NCBI GenBank assembly: GCA_963921795.1
Contig: OY997640.1
Span: forward strand, 47,238,881-47,302,880
Length of the DNA: 64,000 bases
Reading direction: 5' to 3'
Source: Nannobrachium achirus
Taxonomy: Eukaryota; Chordata; Actinopteri; Myctophiformes; Myctophidae
In this document: one piece after another, positions 13,608-26,315 of the stretch
Layout of the letters: every line of letters begins with the position of its first letter
Numbering within the stretch: position 1 is the stretch's first letter
The notes under the pieces: model-generated
What the model was told of the DNA's origin: nothing
The model's input: only the letters and a program-made list of their open reading frames with translations
Database searches by the model: none
Program-made: the position numbers and the translations under genes

Positions 13608-14097
13608 TTTGAAAACTTTAGTTACTTTGTAGATTTTGATTATTATCCCTAAGCTACATGTTGTGAGCTCCTAGATCTGCTCTTTTCAGAGCATTTTTAT
13701 ACATGAAAACTTGTGAAATGGGACTTTCACTACTTAACTATATTTCAATGTGGATACTTTTGTATTTCTACATTGTGGTATTGTTACTTTTAATTAAAAC
13801 ATTTTAGTACTTTTTCCACCACTGCATCTGAGCATAAAGCTTCAGAGAGTACAAATACTGACCTAGGATCAGAGCTCAGGTCAGAAATGTCTGACTCTCT
13901 CTACAGCCAAAGAGGCGACCCAGTCCAGTATTGTTATATATGGACGGCATGGTGTGGCTATTTTGTTTTGTTGCCATTTTATGGCTGTAGTACGCAGTCT
14001 CAGAAAAGTGCTATACAATTATAATACAGTTTTTATTAATACTTGTGTTATGTGCTGTACCAGGAGGAGCGTGGCGGTAGAAGACATTACCATAATA

Positions 14098-14735
14098 TAG
14101 CGGTGGTTCCCAACCTTTTCTGGACCAAGGCCCACTTGAAAATCTGCTAAGTGTTTATGGCCCACAAATTCTAATGATCATTGAATTGATTGTGTTCCAG
14201 CTTGGATCGATGGATTCTTTTTTTCTTTTTTTAATAATTCTTATCCCACGATTTTGTAACCCATTTTCACCCAGTGCCAATTGCCTATGTAATCCTAGGC
14301 TCTGCTCTCCCTCTGCCGTGCCTGGGGAGACAACGGACTGAACTCATGCTTCCTTATATGCATGAGTAGTCCAAGTTGCTTCTTTTCACCTGACAGTGGG
14401 GATTTCTCCGGTTTGGACGTAGCGTGTGGAAGGAACACGTTATTCCAACCAGTTCCTTTCCCCTCCATCAGGCACCCCTGCTGGCCAGGGGGAGGCATTA
14501 TAGAGACCAGGATTACTGCATGTTTTTTTTTAGAGTATCTACCTTAGGAGACACGGGGAGAACATTTAAACTCCACACAGAAAGGCCCTTCGCCAACCCC
14601 ACCTAGGGTGTGGGGGCTGATGACGCGGAGGAGGGAACATGCCCCCAGCGCCCACAGCATCCACCGGCAGGAATTGAACCCAGGACCTTCTAGCTGTGAG
14701 GCGACAGACCAGACCACTGCGCTACTGTGCCCCCG
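14098..14735 (-). mobile_element. Composite hAT fragment plus tRNA-derived SINE
   Basis: A hAT-like terminus (GTGGTTCCCAACCTTTTC) leads into a SINE on the minus strand. The SINE head at about 14650-14735 reads GGCACAGTAGCGCAGTGGTC with B-box-like GGGTTCAATTCC. A second copy with the same hAT-SINE junction lies at 33904-34245, so the two parts seem to have moved or been duplicated together. Confidence 0.65.
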
Positions 14736-14799
14736 GGGATTAATGGAATTGACGTTCCTATTCCCTATTTACTAGTAAGACGCCTCAGGGTGACAAGCG

Positions 14800-15000
14800 A
14801 CATTGTCAGAGATAACATCATCTCTTTCTTTATCTGGCAAGCCATTACCTTCAGTTCACACTACAGACCGAGAGAGAGATTTTAAGATTGCCTGTTTTTT
14901 TTCTCCCTTTTTTTTCTCCCTTTTTCGTCGTCACCTCTCATTGCCACTCCAGGAGAGGTTTCTCAAGCGTATAAGTAAACATATGATTCCATATGGAAGT
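14800..15000 (+). repeat. Left arm of a 3.4-kb-spaced inverted duplication
   Basis: ACATTGTCAGAGATAACATC to GATTCCATATGG is repeated in inverse orientation at 17916-18209. Long stretches are identical, for example AAGCGTATAAGTAAACATAT. The right copy carries about 100 bp of extra sequence. Confidence 0.8.
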
Positions 15001-15312
15001 TAACTTTTCAAGGTTTTAAAGAAAAATAAATTACTGATTTATTTGGTTTTTGTGTTTGCCAATTATTTGGGGGCCCACTTGCAATAGCCTCACAGCCCTC
15101 ATATCTGTCTCTCTATGTTGTCCTCAGAAAAGACGCCTCCAGTCTTCTCGACTCTCCATACACCTGGCTAGCTTCTGTGTGCTTTCAGCACCAACATCCT
15201 TCTTCAGCACATCGTGTGGTGGCACATCCTTTTGATGGATGCCTTTTGTTGGTTCCCACACTAGTACAAGCTTGTTGGCAGGGAGCTCCCGGTGTCAGTG
15301 ACCGCTTTAGTC

Positions 15313-15705
15313 TAGAGATATGAAAATAACATGTCACGATTATTGTGGCAAAAATAATTGAGATTAACAATGTTATCGCGATATATGCTTAAGACTTCAC
15401 ATTACTCTTTTCTTAACCACTTGAACCCCCAGGAAGGGGGGGGGGGGGGTTCCAACAAAAAAAGATTGCGATGTGAGCTTGTAGATCTGCTATTTTTGGT
15501 GATATCTATTTGTGTATTTGTGAGTGAAATAAGAGCATACCAAATGTGCTCTTTACAAGTCCGTTTAATCATGTACAGAGGGTTTAAGTGGTACTGAATT
15601 TGCAGCTCAACAAAAGCTAATTCATCCTAGTGTATGACGGAAAACAATTTCACGATAAAATCCTCGCAAAACGGTAATAACGATTTTTGTCCCACCCCTA
15701 CACTG
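15313..15705. mobile_element. MITE with TGTCACGATTATTG-type ends
   Basis: The ends ATGTCACGATTATTGTGGC and (complement) GGGTGGGACAAAAATCGTTA bound the element. A second insert begins TTAACCACTTGAACCCCC (15413) with half a palindromic core (GTGAGCTTGTAGATCTGC, 15473) and ends GGGTTTAAGTGGT. A poly-G run of about 13 bp lies at 15436-15449. Confidence 0.55.
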
Positions 15706-16640
15706 TATACACTCCTATACTTTTCTATGGTAGGTAGGGCAGGGTCTTTTCCTCTATGACACATTAGTATTAGAACTGCATTCTTGCTCCTGAATCTGTT
15801 TTCAGTTCACCCAGAAAGAGATTTCAGATTTTCAGCTGTGACCACACAGCTGCAGGCTATATGCCATGCTGTCTGTCCAAAACCAAGCGCAAGCCCAGAG
15901 CTGGTCATAACTTATCACATATTACATGCTTGTTGTAACCCTGGGTGACCCAAAACTGATCCCTTTCCCACTGTTTATCCAGAACATCTTGGCTATACGG
16001 TTCATATCAGGTTCTGCATGATGTCGAGTCGAACGACAGCCAGTGATGCTTGATGTATATGGAATTGTGTGCTTAGACGGTGGCAAATTCAAGTAGACTA
16101 CACAGCCACGGGAAAACTAGACTTGTTTTTCAACTTCTCCACCTGTATTCCTTCCTTCCCTTCCATCTGTCTGTTTGTGTTATGCTGAAAAGCTGTCGTG
16201 GAGCGCAGCTTTATGGGAAAGGAGTCGCTCGTAATTTTCAAATCAGTTTGATTTTGATCCGAGTCTGCCGAAAACTATCCCAGCGTGCAAGTGAAGCGGA
16301 AGAGTGGACAAGATAATAGTAAAAGACAGATAAAACTGCTAGGAACTATGTAGTCGTCAGCACTAGCAATCAGCCTTCTTTTTTTTTAATCGCACTGAAG
16401 AGAGAAAAAGAGTCGCATCGATGAGACACAGAGAGATTGGGACATAAATGAGCAACGAGATAAAGGAGGGGAGAGAAATGTTGAGACTGATGAAATCTGC
16501 TTTTTCGCCTGGCAGGCAGGGTGACAGATGAGATGAGCTGGAGCTGGAGGCAAATTCTTCACAGCGACTGCTCAATCCCAACTCCCTCTGCCTACGCAGT
16601 CAGACCTCGAGTATTCATCTAACCACTTAAGCCCTATATA
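15706..16640. other. Intergenic stretch without recognisable gene
   Basis: The frames at 16080-16316 and 16363-16581 show no domain or conserved motif. Nothing else recognisable. Confidence 0.45.
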
Positions 16641-17078
16641 GTTGTGTCGGGCAGAAACCTCTAAAGGTCCATTCCCACTGGGCGCGATAAAGATAACGAT
16701 AATTATCTGCCGTCATGACGTGATAACGCGGAAAGTGATCCAAACGATATCGTTTACGGCTATCGTTGTCTTTATCTTTGTGGTGTGGATGCTGCCATCC
16801 ACTTCAATTGAGAAGGATATTTTTATCCTATCGCGGCCAGAGGAAATGGGCCTTTATCTCAAAATGTATTTTTTCTTGTTTTTTTTGTAAATCACTGCCC
16901 TACTTGATCATGCTACAGCGTCACACAAAAGCATCAAAAGTAGCAGATCCACAAGCTCGAAACGTGGCGCAAAGCAACGCATTTTGAGCTTGTAGATCGG
17001 CTACTTTTGCTATTTTGGAATTTGAATCCTGAAAAGTTACAGTTTTGGACATTGAGGTTTCCACCTGACCCAGACAGA
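16620..17078. mobile_element. MITE with TTAACCAC/GTGTCGGG ends and two core regions
   Basis: The left end TAACCACTTAAGCCCTATAT continues directly into GTTGTGTCGGGCAGAAACC, joining two terminal motifs seen separately elsewhere. The right end is GAGGTTTCCACCTGACCC. The core palindrome is at 16936-17009. A second damaged core follows at about 17108-17175. Confidence 0.65.
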
Positions 17079-17175
17079 GACTTCATTCAGCTCGTCGTAT
17101 GAAGAAATTGCAAAGATCTGCAGATCTACACTACACAGCTGCGATGTGTTGTGACCCTGTAGATTGGCTATTTTC

Positions 17176-17915
17176 AAAAGTGCATCAATTCTATCAATGC
17201 AAAATTTGACCATTTTCGCCTATAAGCACATGCTCAAAATATAGGTAAAGTAGAGTTAACCATTTGAGTTAACGACTGTTGTAAATTACAACAACCCTGC
17301 AGAGTGTAATGTGTACCTGTCTCCCCCTCTCTCTCTCCGGCTGTGCGTCCTCTCTCTAGTTACAGTCGTATATTTGTTGGTACACTTTTACGCCATCAGT
17401 CGTCCCATCGCTCTCATCAATTCACAATTTAGGCATTTAGCAGACGCTCATAATCCAGAGAAAGCTACAGTAAGCAGGGTAATACATATAATACACATGC
17501 ATAGAAACAGTAATCTATGACTACATAACATGCTATCTAAATGACATTTCATAGCCTTTTCATAAGCCCACAAGGTCTCATGATGACTTTGATGGGACCA
17601 ACCCCCCACTCCTGAGAAATGCTGTAATGGAGGTGTCAGGCACTGCAATTTATGGCCTAAGAGAAAACATCTGATCTCTGTTTGTGGATTATGTCAGTCT
17701 CCTGCATACCTGAGCTGCAGGCCACACCCAGGCCCCCGGGTGGGAGCTGCTACTAGTCTGAAGCCCCCCGCCCCCCGCCCCCCCTTCTCTCTCGCGGACA
17801 CTTCTTTTTCGCGTCAGACTTTTTGTGCAATGTGCCATGCGAAGAAGTGGTGGCAATTTGAGACGATGCAGTTTACATAGCGTGGGTGTGTGTGTGTTTG
17901 TGTGTTTCCTTTTTC
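17176..17915. other. Intergenic stretch
   Basis: Near 17428-17475 the sequence TTAGGCATTTAGCAGACGCT belongs to a dispersed repeat also present at 27294-27330. A C-rich stretch lies at 17764-17785. No gene seen. Confidence 0.4.
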
Positions 17916-18209
17916 CCATATGGAATCATATGTTTACTTATACGCTTGAGAAACCTCTCCTGGCAGTGAGAGGTGACGAAGAAAAAGGGAGAAAAAAACA
18001 GGCAATCTTAAAATCTCGGTCTCCGTCTCTCTATCTTTCTATCGCGTGAATCTGCACACCGTGTGTCTTTCACTTTGACACTGCCAATGATGAATCAATC
18101 AAGCAGTCAAAGATGAGATAGTTAAGTGATGATGTCCTGTAGTGTGAAGTTGAACTGAAGGTAATGGCTTGCCAGATAAAGAAAGAGATGATGTTATCTC
18201 TGACAATGT
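17916..18209 (-). repeat. Right arm of the inverted duplication
   Basis: Inverse copy of 14800-15000, starting CCATATGGAATCATATGTTT and ending GTTATCTCTGACAATGT. Compared with the left arm it contains an extra segment at about 18025-18145. Confidence 0.8.
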
Positions 18210-19970
18210 GATGTTAACGACTTCACCTTCCTTATATCACGATTCTCCTCATAGTCAGTCTTTAAAACCACTGAGTTATATCCTATACTTAGTTGGACAG
18301 ATTCCCCCAGGGCTCTATACCAGGCGCGTGAGCTTGTAGATCTGCCATAAAAATATTCCCTGAATCCCGGCCGCTAGGGTTCAAGTCATTACGGAAACGT
18401 CCTTTGGCCGTCTGGCCTGGCGGAGAGTATTATCACATCAGGAACCACTTTGTTTGGAACCTGGTTTATAAGTAATGTTTTTGGTTTAGTGTTAAACCAT
18501 ATACTTCTTCACTGTATACCAGTATTTAGACTATTTACCATCAGGTTGCAATGCAATTTGCTTAAAGCTGCATGAAAGTCAGACCAATACATATGGTGAT
18601 TTTTGATGCAACACGACAGTGAACACAGCCTTTTCTATTTTCCCCCCACTTTTCTCAGTCTGTGCTCAATGAAAAGGTTTTCACATAATGTAGAAAGTTT
18701 GGGTAAAATGAAAGCTTTGCTCCAGCACATGGTGTGTAGATCCCTGCACAGCACTGGCATATTGTGTTTAGGGAGAACAAATATTTCTCCTTTCTATAAA
18801 AAAAAAATAACTATTCTGTACTGGCTATTGCATTATTGTGCATCCCTACAGGGTTGTGCAATGTGGTGCTTTTTATTGCTATGCGAAAAATGTATCAAAG
18901 TAATGTTTTAGTTTGTACTTTTTGTTGCTACTCTTCGTGTTCTCTCAGCAAGGGTAGAATAAAATGGCTTGTGTGACCTGTGAGCAGTATTTGCATGAAC
19001 ACATTGAGTGTGCTTGATCTGCACAACTTGTTCCTGGCACATCTAATCAGTGCACGCAGTGTGTAATCCAAACATAACTGTCATATTCATCCATATTGGC
19101 AGATATTTCCCACACACCACTCAAATTAATGTTTAAATGTGGAATCTGTCTTTTTGTATTCTCATAAAGCACACAAAAAGTTGGATTCCTCTTACAGCAT
19201 AGAGTCCCAACATGATGTGTCCATCACTTAGATCAGTGGTTCTCAAAGTGGGGTCCAAAAGCTTCTCCTCTGCTCTTGTCTTTTAAACCTTGTCTGACTG
19301 AGGTCTTGTGTGATTAGGTCACCCCCAATCTGGCTAACCATCGTCAAAAGGGAATGCCCACTCTGTTTTGTTCCTTTTCATCTGATGCTATCAGAGTCTG
19401 TCTTGAGAGATTAGTTCACCCCTAACGCTACAGTGAAAGGTGTTAGGAACTTCGTATGACCTTTATTCATGGCAGGTGATGGAAAAATATGTATCTATAA
19501 CTATAATGATTTTTTTAGGCCTACTGTACGTTTCAAGGCATTGATTTACTGTATGCGTCATGGGACCTGACACTACTTGAAGGGCCTGTGGGGTTGTATC
19601 ATGCATGGCAAGAGAAACCAAGCACTAGTCTGTCTGTGCAGTGTGCTTCACTAGTAGTACAAACACAGTGGACGACAGGCATTTTAATAAACAGGCATGT
19701 TTACAACTAATACAATAATCTTAGTTGTCTGGTGAATTAGCAGTTGGAAAAACCTGTCCTTCACATTTCTGCCAAGTGACAAGCTAATTAGAGGGGTGGT
19801 GTGCTACAGTACAGTATCATTGTTGAACTGGGATCAATACTGCATGAATTATGATTCCAAGAATGTGAGTGGTGACCTGGGATGTGTTTAGTGAATGTGA
19901 TGAGATAGGAGTCCAAAGGGGTCCACCTTTCCCCCTCTAGACACATCTCTATGCAGAAAATAATGTGAGT
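18210..19970. other. Intergenic stretch without recognisable gene
   Basis: A half core motif (GTGAGCTTGTAGATCTGCC) lies at 18326-18346 and a hAT-end motif (CAGTGGTTCTCAAAG) at 19235. Otherwise nothing recognisable; the 102-codon frame at 18603-18911 has no domain. Confidence 0.4.
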
Positions 19971-19971
19971 A

Positions 19972-20563
19972 GGGATGGACATCGGTATCGGCCAATATCA
20001 GAAATCGGCAGGTATCATATCAAACCGGCCAAATCGGTGATCGGCAGGTCACTGACATAAATATGTCAAAATCGGCCAATTGTATCTCTTGCACTGCACA
20101 GCATGATGCTCGGTCCTGTGACGTAAACATTAGCAAGTAGCAGCCAGTCTACTTAGTGGCAGCCTACAGAATACAGATGGTGCTGATTACCTTTGCAATG
20201 TAAGGATATATTCCATAATCCTGTGTCAATGTCGTCTCCAAAAAGAAGGGGGGAAAAAAGCATGCGTCACCTGCTTTCCTCCTGCCTAGTCCAGACGGTC
20301 ATATTAGACTGGATATTGTCTGTGATTTTGGATATTGTACTATTGTGATTGATTTGGCATTAGTGTTCTTCTAGCTTATTGGTACTCAAATTGAAGTATG
20401 TCTTGTAGGCCTACTTGGCCTGAAACAAAAGGGTATTGGAGCAACCCTATTTCCTAGTTCTTAGCTACAGAAATCGGTATCGGAAAAATCGGTTTTGGCA
20501 GGTCAGACCTTCATAAAACCGGTGGATCGGTATCGGCCAAGAATTTTGCAATCTGTCCATCTC
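19972..20563. mobile_element. MITE/hAT-like element with ATCGGTATCGGCC ends
   Basis: The left TAGGGATGGACATCGGTATC and right (complement) TAGAGATGGACAGATTGC plus inner GATCGGTATCGGCC form degenerate terminal inverted repeats. Multiple CGGTATCGG motifs lie near both ends. Confidence 0.65.
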
Positions 20564-21630
20564 TAAATGTGAGCTTGTAGATCTGCTATTTTTGCCAACT
20601 CATGTTCGCCTTTCTCGCAGAAAGTTAGATTATGACATGCCCAGAATAGGGACGCTAGGGTTCCTGTGGTTACAAAGTTTAATCGAGGCCATGACATCCT
20701 CCATCACTTGACTTTCCCATAATTTCAAGTTTCATCACTTCCAGAAAGTCATTTGCAATGAATTGAACCCCTATCCTCCTCCCAGCTCTAATCCCAGAGT
20801 GAAGGCTTGTGGGTAGGAGGACGGGAGTATTACTGTATCTCTAATTTCCTTCTCAGCGGGCAGGAATGTCAGCGTGTTTGTCTTCTAATGAGGAAGAAGG
20901 AAAGCTAAACATTAGACTGACTGTGGTGCTACAAGGTCACTTTAGCTTCTCTGCTGAATCATACTTTGATACGCCATTATAGGTGCCATAGACTATAGTA
21001 AAGCAAACTATCTAATTTAATCAATTATAGAAGATTAAAGATTTTGAAAAAAATAAATAAACCAGATTTTGGGGAAAACATTTATTGGTTTATCAGACTT
21101 ATAGTCCATTTTAAAATGTCGATGAATGTTTTGTGTCAACCCATTGATTATATGACTAGCCTATATAAACACATTTATTGATTATTCGATCTATAATCAA
21201 TCTATTAATCAAGTCATCGATAGTATAATCGCTAAGAAAGTAATGCAGGTAGCCCTATACGGCATTGCTAGGAGTAGGTCTTAAGCTTTTGCTCTGTGAT
21301 GAGTTGGTTGGTCTCTCTGATATAAATATAAAAAAGTAAAGTAAAAAAAGAATCTGCTCGCAATTAAGGATTAGTTCCCTTGCTGTCCGTTTCCAGGTTA
21401 TGCCTTGCCATCCCGCTATAGTAGCTTAACTCTGACACAGCAGCTATGTGAGGGCCATGCTGGATGATGATGTGAGTAATCTGGGCTCGGCTGTGATGAT
21501 GAGGCCCAGCGACACACACAGGCCTCCAGACGTTTGACTCTGTGACAATAGAGAAAATGAACCAAGACCGGATTACACCAGTCCCACATTCCTATCCAAA
21601 CCTGTTCGAGACAGCAGCCCCCCCCCAACA
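20564..21630. other. Intergenic stretch with half core motif
   Basis: GTGAGCTTGTAGATCTGCTA at 20571 followed by CGCTAGGGTTCCTGTGGTTA at 20652 is the right half of a TTAACCAC-type MITE. AATCGATAG/AATCGCTAAG motifs near 21215-21240 match those near 4200. No gene seen. Confidence 0.45.

Positions 21631-21706
<76 letters not shown>
21631..21706. repeat. (CA)n microsatellite
   Basis: About 75 bp of pure CA after a short poly-C. Confidence 0.95.
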
Positions 21707-21708
<2 letters not shown>

Positions 21709-22747
21709 CACTGTTGCCATGTCTGCTTATTATGAGAAACTTTGGGCTTGTTTTTCTGTAGTGTAAACCGCTTAATAAATATCGGTAGTTGCGGGTTTTG
21801 TTTTTTGGCGCTTGTTTCTAAAGTGTAGTTGCTTATTTGGGGCTTTCTTCCTAATGTTGTTTAAACCAGTGTTTCTCAAAACAGACCTCCAAACTATGAT
21901 GTATTTGTCTGCAGACCCCCATCTGAATATATTTTATGCCAGGTGTGCCTATACAAGATTTGTATTGTTAAAATTACCTAGATATATAAGCTTGCAACGT
22001 GTTGTGAACTTGTAGCTTGTAGATAGTCTATTTTCAAACCGCCGTAGCCTGCTCGCTTCTTTTGGGCTTCGTTTTCATAGACCTGGTTACTTATTTCTCT
22101 TGCTGAATCCGGCAACACAGACATACACATTCATACACACACTCACACAGTGTGTATGCAGTACTACGCACGCGCTAATCCTTTGCTCACACAGACAGAT
22201 ACAGCACTGAAGCATGCCGTTACATGTCATACATACTCTTGCGCAAAAGTGCAGAGAGGATTCTTAAAGCAACTTGAAATATGTGTCTGTGTGAGCAAGT
22301 CTGACAACTCATTAGTAGTAAACCTAAAAATGCATCAATCTAAATGAGTCACCGTCTTCAAGTGCCCTTCACACTCCTTCAACTCTTTGAGCGCTTCTGT
22401 GTTTGTATCCATTGTGATCCTGGTGACATCCTTTGCCGTCACATTGCTTAAACCTTTCTAAAAGAATACCAGTTTCTTTTAAGACTAAAAATAACGATCT
22501 ACAAGCTCATAATGCGTCACGTTACAACATGTTGTGAGCTTTGTAGTTTGTAAATGTTTTGCTAATGTTACCCCCAAATTATGGATGCTCGTCATGTTCA
22601 AGTAGTTAATAATGACAGGCACACAGATCTGATGGAGGGACCTAGCACTGTAGGTTAGCCTCAACACCCAAGTATGTGTGTGCAAGTTTCCCCAGTGTGA
22701 TGGCAAGGATTAGAGACTAGACTGGAGGGACTTCATTGAGGTGTCTG
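21707..22747. other. Intergenic stretch with degraded core palindromes
   Basis: Degraded copies of the palindromic module lie at about 21975-22037 and 22495-22560 (ACGATCTACAAGCTCATAAT ... TTGTGAGCTTTGTAG). No gene recognised. Confidence 0.45.
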
Positions 22748-22949
<202 letters not shown>

Positions 22950-23936
22950 CAGGTTTGGCGTAGTTGCCGACAGACTGCGGACAGCCTGCTGCGAGACAGC
23001 CGGAGGTGTTTTGTCATGACCTGTTAGAATGGCTGTTAGTCTTGGTTGGATGCTTCTCTTTGCACTCTGTGCATGCACGGTAAAATACCTTGTTCATTTA
23101 ACTCAGAGAGTGTACATTTCTCCAAGAAAGTGAGTTTTGATCAGGGAGGTTACATTTGTATAGCCTGGCTTGGCCAGACTATATACTAATGCAGCTAACT
23201 AACTGCAGTATATATCCCCAGTTCCCCACCTTGTTTTAACATGGGTGGATTGTCTGGCTGTGCTAGGCTAACAAATGTGTATAACATGTGTATAACTCTT
23301 AAGAGTTATACACATGGATGAATGAACAACTGGGGATTTTAACAGCATAGTTTTGTCGTTTCCTCTTCTTTGTAGAATGCCTCCATTGTCACCGCACGTT
23401 TCTGCCGCGATGTGTCTTTGTCCGCAAGCTTATGATATTCTCTTCCTCTCTTGAGGTTAATTTAATACTCTCGTTGAAATACCATGTAGTACAGTACATC
23501 AAAGAGGAAAAGGCTGTGGTGTGTCCCCCCTCCGTCTGTTTCTCTGTCTTTTTCTCTCCCCGGTTTCTCTCGTTGAAGGACGATAAAGGCATGTGACTTA
23601 CATCACCTAATGTTTGTGTTATGTCGCTGCTTGTTTCTCGTCATGCTCTGTTTGAACAGCAGCTCTGTGTACAGGTTCACTGTTGATCTTTGACCAGAGC
23701 TGTCTTTCTCTTTCTGTTCCCTTTCTCAGTTTCCTTCTCTATTCTGTGGTTTTTACATAGACCACAATAATAATTAGGTCCCCACTTCCCTGGGTTATTT
23801 TCTTTGTCATTGGCACATATGTGAAATTTGTCCTCTGCATTTTCCCATCCTAGAAAAGTAGAAGTACATTAGGAGCTGAGTGCAGCGCTCAGGAAGCATT
23901 TTGCTCAGGCTGCACTTGCACATATACTGAGTGTAG
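22950..23936. other. Intergenic stretch without recognisable gene
   Basis: A local perfect inverted repeat GTGTATAACTCTTAAGAGTT lies at about 23287-23306. Nothing else recognisable. Confidence 0.4.
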
Positions 23937-24292
23937 ACATCATTCAAAGGGGGCTTGAGCCCCTGCCCTTTTACCTGTCTATGTAAAAAGTACCCTCTCC
24001 AGACCATGCATGCATGCAGCTTTCACTGTGGTGAAAGAAATGCAAATGCCCTCTTTCCATACCATACCTGAAGGCAGAATTCAAGAGAATTGCCTTGTCC
24101 AATCTCTCCTGAACTTGAATGCAGCATCTTATGTTGAAAGAATTGCCCTCTCTGTGTAGAAATCCATGCCCTACACTGCGTACACCACATCTCATTATTG
24201 ACTTGATTATGATTGATTATGCTCTTTGAGCTTAGAGGTCTGCTATTTTCAATATTTTCACCAAAAGGCCCTTTTTAGAAATTTCAGCCACT
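23937..24292. repeat. Dispersed repeat shared with the lipocalin intron
   Basis: From CAAAGGGGGCTTGAGCCCCT through GAATTGCCCTCTCTGTGTAG to GGTCTGCTATTTTCAATATT it is a close paralogue of 59948-60316, which fills most of the lipocalin intron. Here only the right half of the palindromic core remains (24232-24253). Confidence 0.8.
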
Positions 24293-26180
24293 GAAAGCTT
24301 CTGTTTCCCAGTTAGCCTTTTTACCTACTCAGCTACAGCTACAGCTACGTAGCCATATAAGTTTGTCTTTCTCCATTGTAATGTTTCTCTTTCTCCACTT
24401 TTGCTACTTACTGCGTGTAGTGAATCTGGTTTTAGCACTAATCTATCACAATTTTTTTTAAACGCCCTCAAAACTTCACAAAAACATTTACATTATACCT
24501 TTCAGTATCACATACAGCATCACATTGACAATAAAGATAGTCCAATATATTGGATGCAACTACAGAGACTAGTGTTGCAACTTGCAAGCCATTGTGGGAG
24601 ATGTAAAACCCGGTTTTACATCTACTGCCCAAATGACACTTCCAAGTTTGATGGCCGTGCATTTGTGTTTTTATTCTCTTTGATTTGCTTCAGATCAGAT
24701 TTCCTTTCTTTCTTTCTTTTTGTTGTCATGTTGTGTGAATTTTCTGAGCCTTCGTCCCAGTTGAGAGAGACAGATAACTGGGAGAGTAGAGGAACGACAA
24801 ATGGTCCGGCCGGCCATGAATCAAACTGCGGACTCTCTGTCACAAGCCTGCACAACATGAGAGCAGTTCTCTTTGGAATAGATTGCAACCAGATTCTGTG
24901 TAAGAGGGCAGCTCCACCCTCGCTCACTGTGTGTGCTTCAACACCCAAGTAGCTTGTAATCTCTAAACAAAATTCCCAACAATCTCTGCATTCCATGTCA
25001 TTGTCAAAGGCTGCTTTTACCCTGCACTGCCTTCATGCAGACCATAATGCGTGGCTGGAAGCGTCTAGCGCAGTTTCCTTGTGGAGATCAAAGCCAAAAC
25101 ATGAAGCCTCGGCTGTTAAGCCAGCCTGTCTTGTATGTTAATGCAAGATCATTGTCTCCCACAGTCTTCTTTCCCTGAAGCTGGTCAACATTAGTCGACT
25201 AGTTGGACTTATATTTAGCATACCTTCGAGACTGTGTTTGAGTACGTAACTTGTTTATCAACCACACATGACAACTAAAAGTAGTGAGGCTGTTAACCCT
25301 GAAGGAGTTTGAGGGTTGTAATTGTACTCAGGATAGTTACTATTGTGTAATTACTAGTTCTTGCTCTATTACTAGTAATTACTGTCAGTTTAGTCTACAG
25401 TCTTGTTGCCTATACTGTATTACAGTATACTGTAGGTAACAAGACTGCAACATTACAGTTTAATGTTACTTATCTACGGTAATCTACTTCTACTCTTCTC
25501 ACCATCTCATCTCTGTAGCCTCATCACTGTCTGTGCATTTAGTCATTCAAAAGGTATGGGGTGTTTCTCTTTCCATCGCACACAGACACAACAATCTGAT
25601 CATGATTATGATCAGATTACATTAGATAATCCTGCATGTTTTCATATTGTGTGAAATTCATTCAGGTTTGCTCACCCTAGCCTGGAGCCTAGTACAGAGC
25701 CTGCTGTTCTCTGGTAGCCTCACCAGGCATGTATGTTCATGTTGTTAATCTTTACAGTGTGGACGGACAGGAGTACCAGTCTATTCTAGGCCCCCTACAG
25801 TTTTCACTAGTCTACTCTACAGTAACTATTATTTTTCGAAAATAGCTGACCTAGTGTTAGCCACAGAATAGGGATGCTATGGATTCATGTGGTTAAAGCG
25901 AAGATCAGAAATGAAACATGAGGTAGCACTGCTTGTAGCCACGACGTAAAAGATGAATGTATTTTGAAGATACCAATGTTTCGACCTGACAAGAGGTCTT
26001 TTTGAAACGTTTGCATCTTTATAAATACATTAATCTTTTGCATCGTGGCTATGAGCAGTGCGACCTCTTCTTTCATTTTCAAGCCTTTGCACTATTGGTG
26101 TGCTCCATTCCTGCTTGCTTTTAAAGCATAGGTCAGACCAAAGATTCACAACGAGACAAAATGCATCAAGGCTGTTTTAT
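24293..26180. other. Intergenic stretch, possible SINE
   Basis: A minus-strand tRNA-like B-box candidate (AGTTTGATTCA) lies at about 24819. A local palindrome (CTGTATTACAGTATACTGTA) lies at about 25415. CAAAAGGT-type repeats appear as well. The 183-codon frame at 24401-24952 has no domain and unlike composition across its length; I do not call it. Confidence 0.4.
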
Positions 26181-26181
26181 A

Positions 26182-26315
26182 GTATACTCTGCCATATGAC
26201 GGTGTTGGACGACAAAAAATGCAGATATACAATCTGTCAAGCCCACACGGATGACACATTGTGAGCTTGTAGACCGTCTGATTTCAGCACGCAACACCAC
26301 TGTACGACAGCATAA
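26182..26315. mobile_element. MITE with ATACTC-GTCATATGACGG-type ends and core motif
   Basis: TATACTCTGCCATATGACGG at the left and the right half core CATTGTGAGCTTGTAGACCG match the arrangement of the complete copy at 56813-56945 (ACTCCGTC outer repeats around the same core). Confidence 0.5.

Larger units (their letters stand above)
12720..13824. mobile_element. hAT-like element with perfect 8-bp duplication
   Basis: CATCTGAG flanks both ends (12712-12719 and 13825-13832). The left end is diverged (CAATGTCAAGCAACTAAGTAC, one T added to the family's first bases). The right end TTTTTCCACCACTG matches the family. A Helentron-type element is inserted inside, and a half core palindrome lies at about 13658-13692. 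Confidence 0.88.

Noticed and set aside
24401-24952. 183-codon plus-strand frame
   Set aside because: No recognisable domain, spans possible SINE sequence, and an antisense frame of similar length covers the same bases.
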